Both the position numbers and the translations under genes were made by a program. Under the pieces are notes generated by a model that was given only the letters and a program-made list of their open reading frames with translations, did no database searches and was not told where the DNA came from. This document shows positions 24,784-32,805 of a stretch of DNA of 64,000 nucleotides, piece by piece (the stretch's first letter is position 1; each line of letters starts with the position of its first letter). The stretch covers positions 682,001 through 746,000 of the forward strand of contig CAWFEI010000005.1 of the NCBI GenBank assembly GCA_963814915.1, in the 5' to 3' direction. The stretch is from VRUE01 sp963814915 (GTDB lineage Bacteria; Actinomycetota; Thermoleophilia; Solirubrobacterales; 70-9).

Positions 24784-25571
24784 TGGAGGCCGCGGCGATA
24801 CCTGCCTGGCGCGCCAACGTGGCGACGATCGGGGCGCTGATGTCCCGGGCGAAGAACGAGCTCCTGCGCGTGCCGGGCGCGGCGATACCGGGCGTGCTGG
24901 CGCCGACGATCTTCTTCCTCGGCCTCAACGGCGTCTTCGGCGCCCTGACCCAGCTCAAGGGCTTCGAAACCGGGGCATATGAGAGCTTCATCGTCCCGGT
25001 CAGCATGCTGCAGGGAGCCGGCTTCACCGGCGCCGCCGCCGGGGTCAACCTCGCCCGCGACATCGAGCAGGGCTGGCTCGACCGGCTGCTCGTCTCCCCC
25101 GCCCCGCGCTGGGTCCTGCTCGCCGGCACCGTGCTCGCGGCCAGCGCCCGGGCGCTGATCCCGGCAACCTTCGTGCTGGCGATCGCGCTGCCGCTCGGGG
25201 CCGGCTGGCCCGGCGTCGACGGGCTGATCGTCACCTACCTGATGGTCGCCTCGATGGCGGCCGTCGCCGCCTGCTGGGGCTCGATGCTGGCACTGCGCTT
25301 CAAGAGCCAGTCGGCGGCGCCGCTGATGCAGGCGGGGATGATGGCGCTGATCCTGACCACGACGGCCTACGCGCCGCTGGCGCTGCTGCAGGGCTGGCTG
25401 GAGAAGATCGCCCGCGTCAACCCCGTCACCCAGGTGGTCGAAGCGGCCCGCCAGGGCTTCGTCGGCGGCGTCAGCTGGGCGGGCACCTGGCCGGGGATCC
25501 TCGCCCTGGCCGGACTGCTGGCCGTCCTCGGCGCCCTCGCCCTGCGCGAAATGCGCCGCACCGGCGCATGA
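24783..25571 (+). CDS. ABC-2 type permease (second)
   Basis: 262 residues, six predicted helices, same family as the preceding permease (RVNPVTQVVEAARQGFVGG is the matching NP segment near the C-terminus). ATG at 24783 is inside TGATG, overlapping the first permease's stop, and the gene overlaps the downstream hydrolase by four bases. Two different permeases with one ATPase is the arrangement of daunorubicin-type and lipid/polysaccharide exporters. Longer upstream readings are shadows of the first permease. Confidence 0.9.
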   Translation: MEAAAIPAWRANVATIGALMSRAKNELLRVPGAAIPGVLAPTIFFLGLNGVFGALTQLKGFETGAYESFIVPVSMLQGAGFTGAAAGVNLARDIEQGWLDRLLVSPAPRWVLLAGTVLAASARALIPATFVLAIALPLGAGWPGVDGLIVTYLMVASMAAVAACWGSMLALRFKSQSAAPLMQAGMMALILTTTAYAPLALLQGWLEKIARVNPVTQVVEAARQGFVGGVSWAGTWPGILALAGLLAVLGALALREMRRTGA

Positions 25572-26749
25572 CGGTCGCCGGCCTCGCGGAGCGCGTGCTG
25601 CGGGGCAACTGGCTCGAGGGCTCGCGCAATGGGACCCACTTCGCCTACACGCGGCCCAGCACCGGGCGCTACCCCTGGCAGTGGTACTGGGACTCCTGCT
25701 TCGCCGCGATCGTCTGGCGGCGCTTCGAGCGCGAGCGGGCGCGGCTCGAGCTGGAGAGCCTGCTTGCGGCACAGCGCGAGGACGGGTTCATCGGCCACAC
25801 GATCTTCTGGAACCGCCCGGTATCGATCGGCCGCCTGCCCTTCTACAACGTCGCCTCACGCGACGCCCTGCAGACCGGCACGATCCAGCCGCCGCTGCTC
25901 GCCTGGGCCTGGCGGATCGCCGTAGGCGACCCGGCCGCGGAGCCGCGGATCGGCGCGCAGATCGACTGGCTCGCCGGCGAACGCGACCTCGACGACGACG
26001 GACTGCTCTGGATCGTGCAGCCGGACGAGTCGGGGCTCGACGCATCGCCCAAGTTCGACCCCGTCTGGGGCCGGCGCGCCGACGGGCGCCTCGGCTTCCC
26101 GCTCCTTGTACGCGCCAGCCGCAAGCTCGGCTTCGACGCCCGTCGCGTGCGCGACCGCGGCGGGCCGGTCCTCTGCGAGGTCCTCGTCAACACCCTCTGG
26201 TCGCTTTCGCTGCAGTCCCTCGGCCGCCCTTCGGCGACCCCGGCGCTGGTCGAGCGCCTCTGGGACGAGCGCCGCGGCCTGTTCCTCGACGAGGCGCAAC
26301 CGGGCGGCGCCCGGCCCGCGGTGCTGACCTGCGCCGCGCTCGCCCCCCTCGCCCTGCCGGACCTGCCCGAGCAGATCGGCCGCCGTCTCGTCGAGGAGCA
26401 CCTGCTGAACGAGAGCGAGTTCCTCACCCCGGTCGCGCCGCCCTCGGTCGCCGTCTGCGAGCCCAGCTACCGGCCGGACGGCGGCCGCGGCCCGCTGCGC
26501 CGCTACTGGCGCGGACCGACCTGGGTCAACACCGCCTGGCTGTGTTGGCTGGGCCTGCGCCGGCTCGGCTACCACCAGGAGGCGAACCGGATGGCCGCCG
26601 GCCTGATCGGCGCCGTCGAGCGGGAAGGCCTGCGCGAGTACTACGACCCCAGAACCGGGAAGGGGATGGGAGCCAGGGACTTCGCCTGGTCGGCGCTGAT
26701 AACCGAGCTGGCTGAGCCGGACCCGGCGGGGGCGCGGAGTTATTTGTAG
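25568..26749 (+). CDS. GH63-like glycoside hydrolase (possible mannosylglycerate hydrolase)
   Basis: 393-residue (alpha/alpha)6-type protein. The GH63/GH37-like landmarks are YPWQWYWDSCFAA near residue 36, PDESGLDASPKFD near 152, RYWRGPTWVNTAWL near 312 and EYYDPRTGKGMGARDFAWSA near 355; the Asp in DESGLD and an acidic residue near the EYYDP segment correspond to the family's catalytic acids. Short members of this group include mannosylglycerate hydrolases of thermophilic bacteria. No signal peptide, so the substrate is cytosolic. It is coupled to an ABC exporter and its tail overlaps convergent infA by ten bases. The exact substrate is unproven. Confidence 0.78.
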   Translation: MTVAGLAERVLRGNWLEGSRNGTHFAYTRPSTGRYPWQWYWDSCFAAIVWRRFERERARLELESLLAAQREDGFIGHTIFWNRPVSIGRLPFYNVASRDALQTGTIQPPLLAWAWRIAVGDPAAEPRIGAQIDWLAGERDLDDDGLLWIVQPDESGLDASPKFDPVWGRRADGRLGFPLLVRASRKLGFDARRVRDRGGPVLCEVLVNTLWSLSLQSLGRPSATPALVERLWDERRGLFLDEAQPGGARPAVLTCAALAPLALPDLPEQIGRRLVEEHLLNESEFLTPVAPPSVAVCEPSYRPDGGRGPLRRYWRGPTWVNTAWLCWLGLRRLGYHQEANRMAAGLIGAVEREGLREYYDPRTGKGMGARDFAWSALITELAEPDPAGARSYL

Positions 26750-26958
26750 CGGTAGGTGATGCGGCCCCTATCCAAGTCATAGGGGGAAAGCTCGATCTTG
26801 ACCCGGTCGCCGGGCAGGATGCGGATGTAGTGGCGGCGCATCTTGCCCGAGATGTGGCCGAGGACCTCGTGATCGTTGTCCAGCTTGACGCGGAACATCG
26901 TGTTGGGGAGGGCCTCGGTGATCTCGCCCTCCATCTCGATCTTCTCCTCTTTGGCCAT
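26740..26958 (-). CDS. infA: Translation initiation factor IF-1
   Basis: 72-residue OB-fold protein that binds the ribosomal A site during initiation. Full-length match to the family: KIEMEGEITEALPNTMFRV at the start, ISGKMRRHYIRILPGDRVK in the middle, the end RGRITYRYK. ATG at 26958. It stands alone on the minus strand and its 3' end overlaps the GH63-like gene, so it is not in the usual rpmJ-rpsM operon here; a second infA may exist elsewhere, which cannot be tested. Confidence 0.95.
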   Translation of the reverse strand: MAKEEKIEMEGEITEALPNTMFRVKLDNDHEVLGHISGKMRRHYIRILPGDRVKIELSPYDLDRGRITYRYK

Positions 26959-26988
26959 CAGGCCGGGAGCGTATCCGAAAAGCCCCGC

Positions 26989-28413
26989 TCAGCCGCGCAA
27001 GCGGCGGGCAAGGACGACGGCCTCCTCGCGGCTGCCGACCTCGCCGGCGTACTGCGCGGCCTCGATCTCGGCCAGTAGGTCGCCCAGCTCGGGGCCATGG
27101 GCGATGCCGAGCTCGCGCGCCAGCTCGTCGCCGCGCAGCAAGGGCGCGGGTGGCCCGTCGCGATGCCAATCGAGCGCGGCGGCCAGCATCTGACGGGCCA
27201 GGGCCAGATGCGCCTCGATCGCCTCCTCGGTCGCGAACGGCCCGCTGCCCCTGGCCGAGAGCCGGTCGGCGACGGTGAGCAGGGTGACGTCGGCCGCGAC
27301 CGGCTCGGTCGCCCGCAGATAGTCGTGGATCCGGCGCGGCGGCAGCGGCGCCTCGTGGACCATGAAGCCGAGCCGCAGGTGGTGCGCGGTGAGCGCCTGC
27401 AGGTGGCGGGTCAGCCGCCCACTCGCCCGCAGCCGCCGGCAGAGCCCGCCGACGATCTCCGCGCCCACGCCGTCATGGCCGATGAAGGTGACGTAGCCAT
27501 CGCGCTCACCGCGGGTCGCCGGCTTGCCGATGTCGTGCACGAGCGCGCCGAAACGCAGGGCGTCGCCCCGGCTCATCTCATCGGCGAGCGGCTCGTCGAG
27601 CAGGGCCCTGGTCTCCGCTGCGCGCTCGCCCGCGAATCGCTCCAGGTCCGACTCGACTTCGAGCGTGCGTTCGAGCACGGCAAGCGTGTGGCCGTGCACG
27701 TCGAGGTGGTGGTTGGGGCCCTGTTCGACCCCGCGCAGAGCCTCCAGCTCAGGCAGGACGACCGCGGCGATACCCAGATCGTCGAGCAGCTCCAGGCCGC
27801 GCAGCGGATCGGGCCCGCCGAGCAGACGGCGCAGCTCCGCCAGCTGCCGCTCGCCCGCGGGGTCGGCGGCACGCGGAGCGGCAGCACGGGCGAGGGACGC
27901 CGTGCCGGGGTCGACCTGCAGGCCCAGGCCCGCGGCGAGGCGGGCGGCGCGCAGCAGTCGCAGCGGGTCGGCGCCGAAGCTGTCCTCGCCCACGGCGCGC
28001 AAGATCCCGCGGTCGAGGTCGCCGAGGCCCCCGAACGGGTCGATCGGGTCGCCCCCGGCGAGCGGCACGGCGATCGCTCCGAGAGTGAAGTCCCTGGCGC
28101 CCAGATCGGCCTCGATCGCCTCGCCGCGCAGCGCCGTCGCATCGACCTGCCAGGTCCGATCGCGGGCGACGGCGCGCCAGGTCGCGAACTCGGCGGAGAG
28201 CTCGAAGGCGTGCCCGTCTCCCTCCCGCGCGATCCGCCCAACGACCGCGGCCGGGTCGCCGCCGACGGCGAGGTCGAGGTCGATCACCTCCTGGCCGAGC
28301 GCCGCGTCGCGCACCGCGCCGCCGACGATCCAGGCCTCATCGTCGTGCGCGGCGAGCGCGCGCCTCGCCAGCGCCACGAGGGGCGAGGCGTCGAGGCGCT
28401 CGACGAGGCTCAA
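26989..28413 (-). CDS. CCA tRNA nucleotidyltransferase/poly(A) polymerase family with HD domain
   Basis: 474-residue class II nucleotidyltransferase that adds or repairs the 3' CCA of tRNA. The head has WIVGGAVRDAALG near residue 29 and the metal pair DLDLAV near 46, then RDFTLGAIAV near 107 and DPLRLLRAARLA near 148 (RNA-binding). A C-terminal HD phosphohydrolase domain carries LVHDIGKPATRG near 290. Length and HD domain fit actinobacterial CCA enzymes. The start is TTG at 28413, overlapping alr (TTGA). Confidence 0.88.
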   Translation of the reverse strand: MSLVERLDASPLVALARRALAAHDDEAWIVGGAVRDAALGQEVIDLDLAVGGDPAAVVGRIAREGDGHAFELSAEFATWRAVARDRTWQVDATALRGEAIEADLGARDFTLGAIAVPLAGGDPIDPFGGLGDLDRGILRAVGEDSFGADPLRLLRAARLAAGLGLQVDPGTASLARAAAPRAADPAGERQLAELRRLLGGPDPLRGLELLDDLGIAAVVLPELEALRGVEQGPNHHLDVHGHTLAVLERTLEVESDLERFAGERAAETRALLDEPLADEMSRGDALRFGALVHDIGKPATRGERDGYVTFIGHDGVGAEIVGGLCRRLRASGRLTRHLQALTAHHLRLGFMVHEAPLPPRRIHDYLRATEPVAADVTLLTVADRLSARGSGPFATEEAIEAHLALARQMLAAALDWHRDGPPAPLLRGDELARELGIAHGPELGDLLAEIEAAQYAGEVGSREEAVVLARRLRG

Positions 28414-29513
28414 GCCTCGACCCTCGGCACGCGGGCCGAGATGCCGCAGGTGATCTCGTAATTGATCGTCCCGAGTCTTCCCGCCAGGTTCTCGGCGAGG
28501 ATCGCATCCTCCCCCTGCGAGCCGATCAGGACCGCCTCGGCGCCGGGCTCGACTTCGGTCGCAGGGCCGAGGTCGACGGTCACGTTGTCCATCGAGACCG
28601 TGCCGACCAGCGGGTAGCGCCGCCCCCCGATCAGAACCTCGGCGTTGTTGGAGAGTCCGCGCCGCACGCCGTCGCCGTAGCCCAACGGCAGCACGCCGAC
28701 ACAGGTGTCGCGCTCCGCGCGCCAGGTCTGCCCGTAGCCGGCGCTGTCGCCGGCCTCAAACGCCTTGACGTCGGCCACGTAGGAGTGCAGCGAGAGCGCC
28801 GGACGCAGGCCGCGCCGCGCCGGGTCCCCCTGGAAGGGGTCGAGGCCGTAGACGGCGACCCCGCAGCGGGCCATGTCGAAGTGGGCGCGCGGCTCGCGGA
28901 AGACGGCGGCGCTGTTGGCGGCGTGGACGAGGATGGCGGGGTGCTCGGCCCGCGCCGCTTCGGCGAGGGCGGCGAAGCCGTCGAGCTGCTGCTCGAAGAA
29001 GCGGGACTCCGGTTCGTCGGCAGTCGCAAAGTGGGTCCACAGCCCGGCGGGCTCGAGACCGGGGCTCTCGGCGCAGGCGCGCAGCAGGGCCAGAGCCTCC
29101 TCTGGGTCGCGGGTTCCGAGCCGGCCCATGCCGCTGTCGTACTTGATGTGGACGCGGGCGGGCCTGCCGTGGGCACCGGCGCGCGCCGCGACCAGATCGA
29201 GGAAGCCGCGCCCCCAGGCCACCACCTCGGAGCCCGCCTCTAGCGCCGTGTCGAGCTCCTCCGGGGCAAGAGCGCCCATCGTCAGCAGGGGAACGTGGGC
29301 GAGGCGGCGGCCGATCCGCTCGGCCTCACCGGCGGTCGCCACCGCCAGCCGGGTCGCTCCGCCGGCCAGCGCCGCCTCGGCGCAAACCAGGTCGCCGTGC
29401 CCGTAGCCGTCCGCCTTGACCACCGCGCAGAGCTCCGCCTCGCCCAGCTCGGCCTTGAGCCGCGCGCAGTTGTCGCGCACGGCGCCGCGCTCGATCCGGG
29501 CAACCGCCCGCAT
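28410..29513 (-). CDS. alr: Alanine racemase
   Basis: PLP enzyme that makes D-alanine for peptidoglycan. 367 residues. The PLP lysine lies in CAVVKADGYGHG near residue 29-40, the HIKYDSGMGRLG motif near 123 and the C-terminal catalytic tyrosine region GYGQTWRAERDT near 253, with LPLGYGDG near 276. ATG at 29513. It lies four bases from the CBS gene stop and overlaps the CCA-enzyme gene. Neighbouring glmS, glmM, nnr and dacA-like genes underline a cell-wall context. Confidence 0.95.
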   Translation of the reverse strand: MRAVARIERGAVRDNCARLKAELGEAELCAVVKADGYGHGDLVCAEAALAGGATRLAVATAGEAERIGRRLAHVPLLTMGALAPEELDTALEAGSEVVAWGRGFLDLVAARAGAHGRPARVHIKYDSGMGRLGTRDPEEALALLRACAESPGLEPAGLWTHFATADEPESRFFEQQLDGFAALAEAARAEHPAILVHAANSAAVFREPRAHFDMARCGVAVYGLDPFQGDPARRGLRPALSLHSYVADVKAFEAGDSAGYGQTWRAERDTCVGVLPLGYGDGVRRGLSNNAEVLIGGRRYPLVGTVSMDNVTVDLGPATEVEPGAEAVLIGSQGEDAILAENLAGRLGTINYEITCGISARVPRVEA

Positions 29514-29517
29514 CCCG

Positions 29518-29979
29518 CTACTCCTCGACGAGCGCGGCCAGCGCGTCGGCCCGCGTGACCATTCCGGCGAGGCGGCCCTCGTCGTCGACCACGGGAAGGT
29601 GATTGTGATGCTCGTCGGCGATCCGCCGGGCCACGGTCTCGGCGCTGGAGTAGTCGTTGACGACCACCGGGTCGGCGGTCATCAGCTCCGAGACCTTGGT
29701 CGCGAACGCCTTGTCGAGGCGCTTCTCGAAGCCCTTCATCGAGCCGACGAAGACGATGCCACCCATGATGTTCAGGTAGTGCGGCAGGTGGAGGTCGGAT
29801 TCCTCCTCGCTGAGCACGAGATCTGACTCGCTGACGATCCCGACCACACGGCGATCGTCGTCAACCACTGGTATCGCGCCCTTGTCGGTCTTGGCCAACA
29901 GCTCGATCGCGTTGCGGGCGTCGGCGTCCGGTGAGACGGAGGGCACTGAGCTGTCCATGATGTCGGCGGCGGTACTCAC
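29518..29979 (-). CDS. CBS-domain pair protein
   Basis: 153 residues, two CBS domains: the first about 1-60 (DARNAIELLAKTDKGAIPVV, ending VSESDLVL) and the second about 95-150 (ETVARRIADEHHNHLPVV, ending VTRADALAAL). Between them a 35-residue insert, YLNIMGGIVFVGSMKGFEKR, is amphipathic and seen in one group of stand-alone CBS proteins. Start GTG at 29979, ten bases after the nnr stop codon. The ligand and partner are unknown. Confidence 0.88.
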   Translation of the reverse strand: MSTAADIMDSSVPSVSPDADARNAIELLAKTDKGAIPVVDDDRRVVGIVSESDLVLSEEESDLHLPHYLNIMGGIVFVGSMKGFEKRLDKAFATKVSELMTADPVVVNDYSSAETVARRIADEHHNHLPVVDDEGRLAGMVTRADALAALVEE

Positions 29980-29989
29980 GTTGGCGAGA

Positions 29990-31510
29990 TTATTCGACCC
30001 GGCGGCCGGGAGACATCCCCACCGCGATCGAATCGATCACGTCGGTGGCGATCACCGACTCCGCGGCGCCGATTCGGGCCGCCGCGTCGCGACCGGCGCG
30101 GGCGTGGGCAAGCACCGCGGCACAGGCCGCGGCGAAGGGCTCGAGGCCACGGGCAAGCATCGCCGCGGCGATGCCGGAGAGGACGTCGCCGCTGCCCGCG
30201 GTGGCCAGCCCCGGCGCGGCGAGCGCGTTGACGGCGAGCCGCTCCCCGTCGGTGACGATCGTGTCGTCGCCCTTGAGCACTACAACCGCCTCCGCGGCGC
30301 GGGCCGCCTCGCGCGCCGCGGCGACCCGCCGCGCGGACACTTCCTCGGGGGTGCGGCCGAGCAGCCGCCCCAGCTCGCCGGCGTGCGGGGTGAGCAACGT
30401 CGGCGCGGCGCGGGCCGCAAAGCGCTCCAGCTCCCCGGCGAAGGCGTTGAGGCCATCGGCGTCGACCACGAGCGGGGCCTCGATTCGGGCGAGGACCTCG
30501 CGGGCGAGCTCGATCGTTCCGGGATCGCGCCCCATGCCGGGACCGAGGACACCTGCCGCGGCGCGCTCGAAGGCGCGCAGCAGCGCCTTTGCCCCGGCCG
30601 GCGCCAGACAGCCGTCGCCACCCGGGCACCCGACCGACATCACCTCCGGCTGGCCGCCCTCGAAGACCGGCTCGAGGTCGGCCGGCACGACCACGGTCGC
30701 GTAGCCCGCCCCGGCGCGGATCGCCGCCCGCGAGGACATCTGCACCGCCCCGGTCAGCCCGCGCGAGGCGCCCGCGATCGTCACCTGGCCGGAGCTGAAC
30801 TTGGTCGAGCGGGCGCCGCGGCGCGGGGCCAGCTCCAGCACGCCCGTGCCGATCGTGCCCGCGGCGGGCTCCCCCGGCGCCCCGTCGGGGATGCCGATCG
30901 GGGCGACCAGCAGCTCCCCGGCATGCCATTTGCCCGGTGCGACCCGGTGGCCGATCTTGGCGGCGTGAAAGCTGACGGTGGCCGTTGCCTCGACCGCGGC
31001 GTCGGCGACCTCGCCGCTGGCGGCGTCGACGCCCGAGGCGATATCGCAGGCGACCACAGGGGCGCCGCAGTCGCCGATCGCCTCGATCGCCGCCAGGGCC
31101 GGCTCGCGCGGGGCACCGGAGAAGCCGGTGCCGAAGATCGCGTCGACGACGACCCCGGAGCCGGCCAGCCGCGCTCGCAAGTCGCCCTCGACGTGATCGG
31201 CACCGAAGCGCTCCAGGTTGGCGGCGGCATCCCCGCTCAGCTCGCCGGCCGGCCAGAGCAGTAACGCCTCGACCGCGAAGCCGGCCTCGGCCAGGCAACG
31301 GGCGGCGACGAGGCCGTCGCCCGCGTTGTTGCCCTTGCCGCAGACGACCCTCACCGGGCCGTCGGGCGCGAGCTCGCCGACCGCCTCCGCGACCGCTCGC
31401 CCGGCGGCCTCCATCAGCCGCAGCGAGGGCACCCCCCGATCCTCGATCGCCCACGAGTCGATGGCACGCATCCCATCGGCGTCGTAGAGCGGGTCGAGCC
31501 AGGGCTCCAT
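29990..31510 (-). CDS. nnr: Bifunctional NAD(P)H-hydrate repair enzyme (epimerase + dehydratase)
   Basis: Repairs damaged NADH/NADPH hydrates. The N-terminal epimerase domain (about 1-215) has GKGNNAGDGLVAARCL near 65 and CDIASGVDA near 150. The C-terminal ADP/ATP-dependent dehydratase domain (ribokinase-like, about 225-500) has VLGPGMGRDPGT near 318, PLVVDADGLNAF near 342, TPHAGELGRLLG near 367 and the anion hole LATAGSGDVLSGI near 428. 506 residues, normal for the fused enzyme. ATG at 31510 begins the MEPWLDPLYDADGMR sequence. Followed by a CBS gene and alr, as in many actinobacteria. Confidence 0.94.
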   Translation of the reverse strand: MEPWLDPLYDADGMRAIDSWAIEDRGVPSLRLMEAAGRAVAEAVGELAPDGPVRVVCGKGNNAGDGLVAARCLAEAGFAVEALLLWPAGELSGDAAANLERFGADHVEGDLRARLAGSGVVVDAIFGTGFSGAPREPALAAIEAIGDCGAPVVACDIASGVDAASGEVADAAVEATATVSFHAAKIGHRVAPGKWHAGELLVAPIGIPDGAPGEPAAGTIGTGVLELAPRRGARSTKFSSGQVTIAGASRGLTGAVQMSSRAAIRAGAGYATVVVPADLEPVFEGGQPEVMSVGCPGGDGCLAPAGAKALLRAFERAAAGVLGPGMGRDPGTIELAREVLARIEAPLVVDADGLNAFAGELERFAARAAPTLLTPHAGELGRLLGRTPEEVSARRVAAAREAARAAEAVVVLKGDDTIVTDGERLAVNALAAPGLATAGSGDVLSGIAAAMLARGLEPFAAACAAVLAHARAGRDAAARIGAAESVIATDVIDSIAVGMSPGRRVE

Positions 31511-31573
31511 CTGGCGAGAGCCTACGCGCCCCGGCAGGCGAGCACACAATCACCCTGGCCCCGGATGAGTCAA

Positions 31574-31616
31574 TGATATTTACAAAATGTCATCCTTTGA
31601 TACTTTGCAAACATCA
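31574..31616 (+). promoter_or_regulatory. Twin operator-like sites over the promoter of the Fic gene
   Basis: Two 19-base elements, TGATATTTACAAAATGTCA (31574-31592) and TGATACTTTGCAAACATCA (31598-31616), match at 13 positions, begin 24 bases apart and share TGA-N13-TCA ends. The first is a fair palindrome; the second contains the 8-base palindrome TTTGCAAA. GATACT at 31599-31604 is a good -10 box, so site two covers the -10 and start codon while site one covers the -35 position. The stretch is far more A+T-rich than its surroundings. Confidence 0.55.
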
Positions 31617-32785
31617 TGGTCTTCCAACCGCCGGAGCTACGTGAGGACGAGCGTGACGTCCTCGACCTGATCGCGGAGCTCCGCCACGAGCTCGAGAACC
31701 GGGTCGCGGAGCCACGCCGCTGGCTCGGCTCGCTGCGAAAGATGGCCTTTGCCCGTGCGGTTCAGGGGTCCAACGGCATCGAGGGGTACAACGCCTCGCT
31801 CGACGACGTGGTCGCCGCGGTCGAGGGCGAGCCGACCCTAGGTGCCGACGAGGAGACCCAGCTCGCGCTGGCCGGCTACCGCGACGCGATGACCTACGTC
31901 CTGCAGATCGCCAGTGACGAGCGGCTCGAGATCGACGAGGGCCTACTGAAGAGCCTGCACTTCATGATGATCAAGCACGATCTGCGCAAGAACCCCGGGC
32001 GGTGGCGCCCGGGCGACGTCTACGTCGTCGACCACGAAGGGCAGACGGTCTACGAGGGGCCGCCGAGCGACGACGTGCCGTCGCTGATCGCCGAGCTACT
32101 GGACGAGCTACGCCACGACGAGTGCCCGGTGCTCGTCAAGGCCGCGATGGCGCACCTCAACCTGACCCTGATCCACCCCTACAGCGACGGGAACGGCCGC
32201 ATGGCGCGCTGCCTGCAGACACTGGTCCTCGCCCGGGATCGGGTCCTGGCGCCAGCCTTCTCGAGCATCGAGGAGTTCCTCGGCCACAACACGCAGGCGT
32301 ACTACGACGTGCTCGGGGAGGTCGGGGCGGGCTCATGGCGCCCGGACCGCGACGCGCGCCCGTGGATTCGCTTCTGCCTGCACGCCCATTTCATCCAGAT
32401 CCGCACCCTGCTGCGACGCCGGGCCGAGGCCGAGGAGCTCTGGAACGGTTGCGTCGAGCTGACCGAGGGCGTCGGGCTGCCCGAGCGCTGCGCGGCGGCA
32501 CTCGTCGACACCGCCTACGGACTGCGAATCAGGCGCGGCAGCTACCAGAGCGCCGGCCTGGCGATGGCGGGAGAGGAGATCAGCGACCAGAGCGCGTCGC
32601 GCGACCTCAAGCGGATGGTCGACCTCGGCCTGCTGCGAAGCGTCGGCGAGCGGCGCGCCCGCTACTACCTGGCCGGCAACGAGCCGGAAGCACTGCGCGA
32701 GGCGATACGCGCCAAGCGCCCCCCGCGCGAGGCTGACGACCCCTTCCGGATCGCCAGCGAGCAACGCCAGCTGAGCCTGACCTGA
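31616..32785 (+). CDS. Fic family protein (AMP-transferase type, class II) with C-terminal winged-helix-like region
   Basis: 389 residues. The Fic core has the catalytic motif H187PYSDGNGRMAR, which in active Fic enzymes transfers AMP from ATP to a hydroxyl side chain, and the flap segment LRKNPGRWRPGDVYV. Upstream, S52NGIE56G matches the autoinhibitory (S/T)xxxE(G/N) helix of class II Fic proteins, whose Glu blocks ATP binding. The last 100 residues (AGEEISDQSASRDLKRMVD, then LGLLRSVGERRARYYLAG) look like a winged-helix DNA-binding domain, so it may bind the twin operators over its own promoter. No toxin-antitoxin partner lies beside it. The target is unknown. Confidence 0.9.
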   Translation: MVFQPPELREDERDVLDLIAELRHELENRVAEPRRWLGSLRKMAFARAVQGSNGIEGYNASLDDVVAAVEGEPTLGADEETQLALAGYRDAMTYVLQIASDERLEIDEGLLKSLHFMMIKHDLRKNPGRWRPGDVYVVDHEGQTVYEGPPSDDVPSLIAELLDELRHDECPVLVKAAMAHLNLTLIHPYSDGNGRMARCLQTLVLARDRVLAPAFSSIEEFLGHNTQAYYDVLGEVGAGSWRPDRDARPWIRFCLHAHFIQIRTLLRRRAEAEELWNGCVELTEGVGLPERCAAALVDTAYGLRIRRGSYQSAGLAMAGEEISDQSASRDLKRMVDLGLLRSVGERRARYYLAGNEPEALREAIRAKRPPREADDPFRIASEQRQLSLT

Positions 32786-32805
32786 GTAGCTACAGCTACT
32801 TCAGG
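32781..32805. terminator. Bidirectional hairpin between fic and the DUF3352-type gene
   Basis: CCTGA-GTAGCT-AC-AGCTAC-T-TCAGG forms an almost perfect stem across the stop codons of the two convergent genes. No long T-run follows on either side. Confidence 0.5.
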
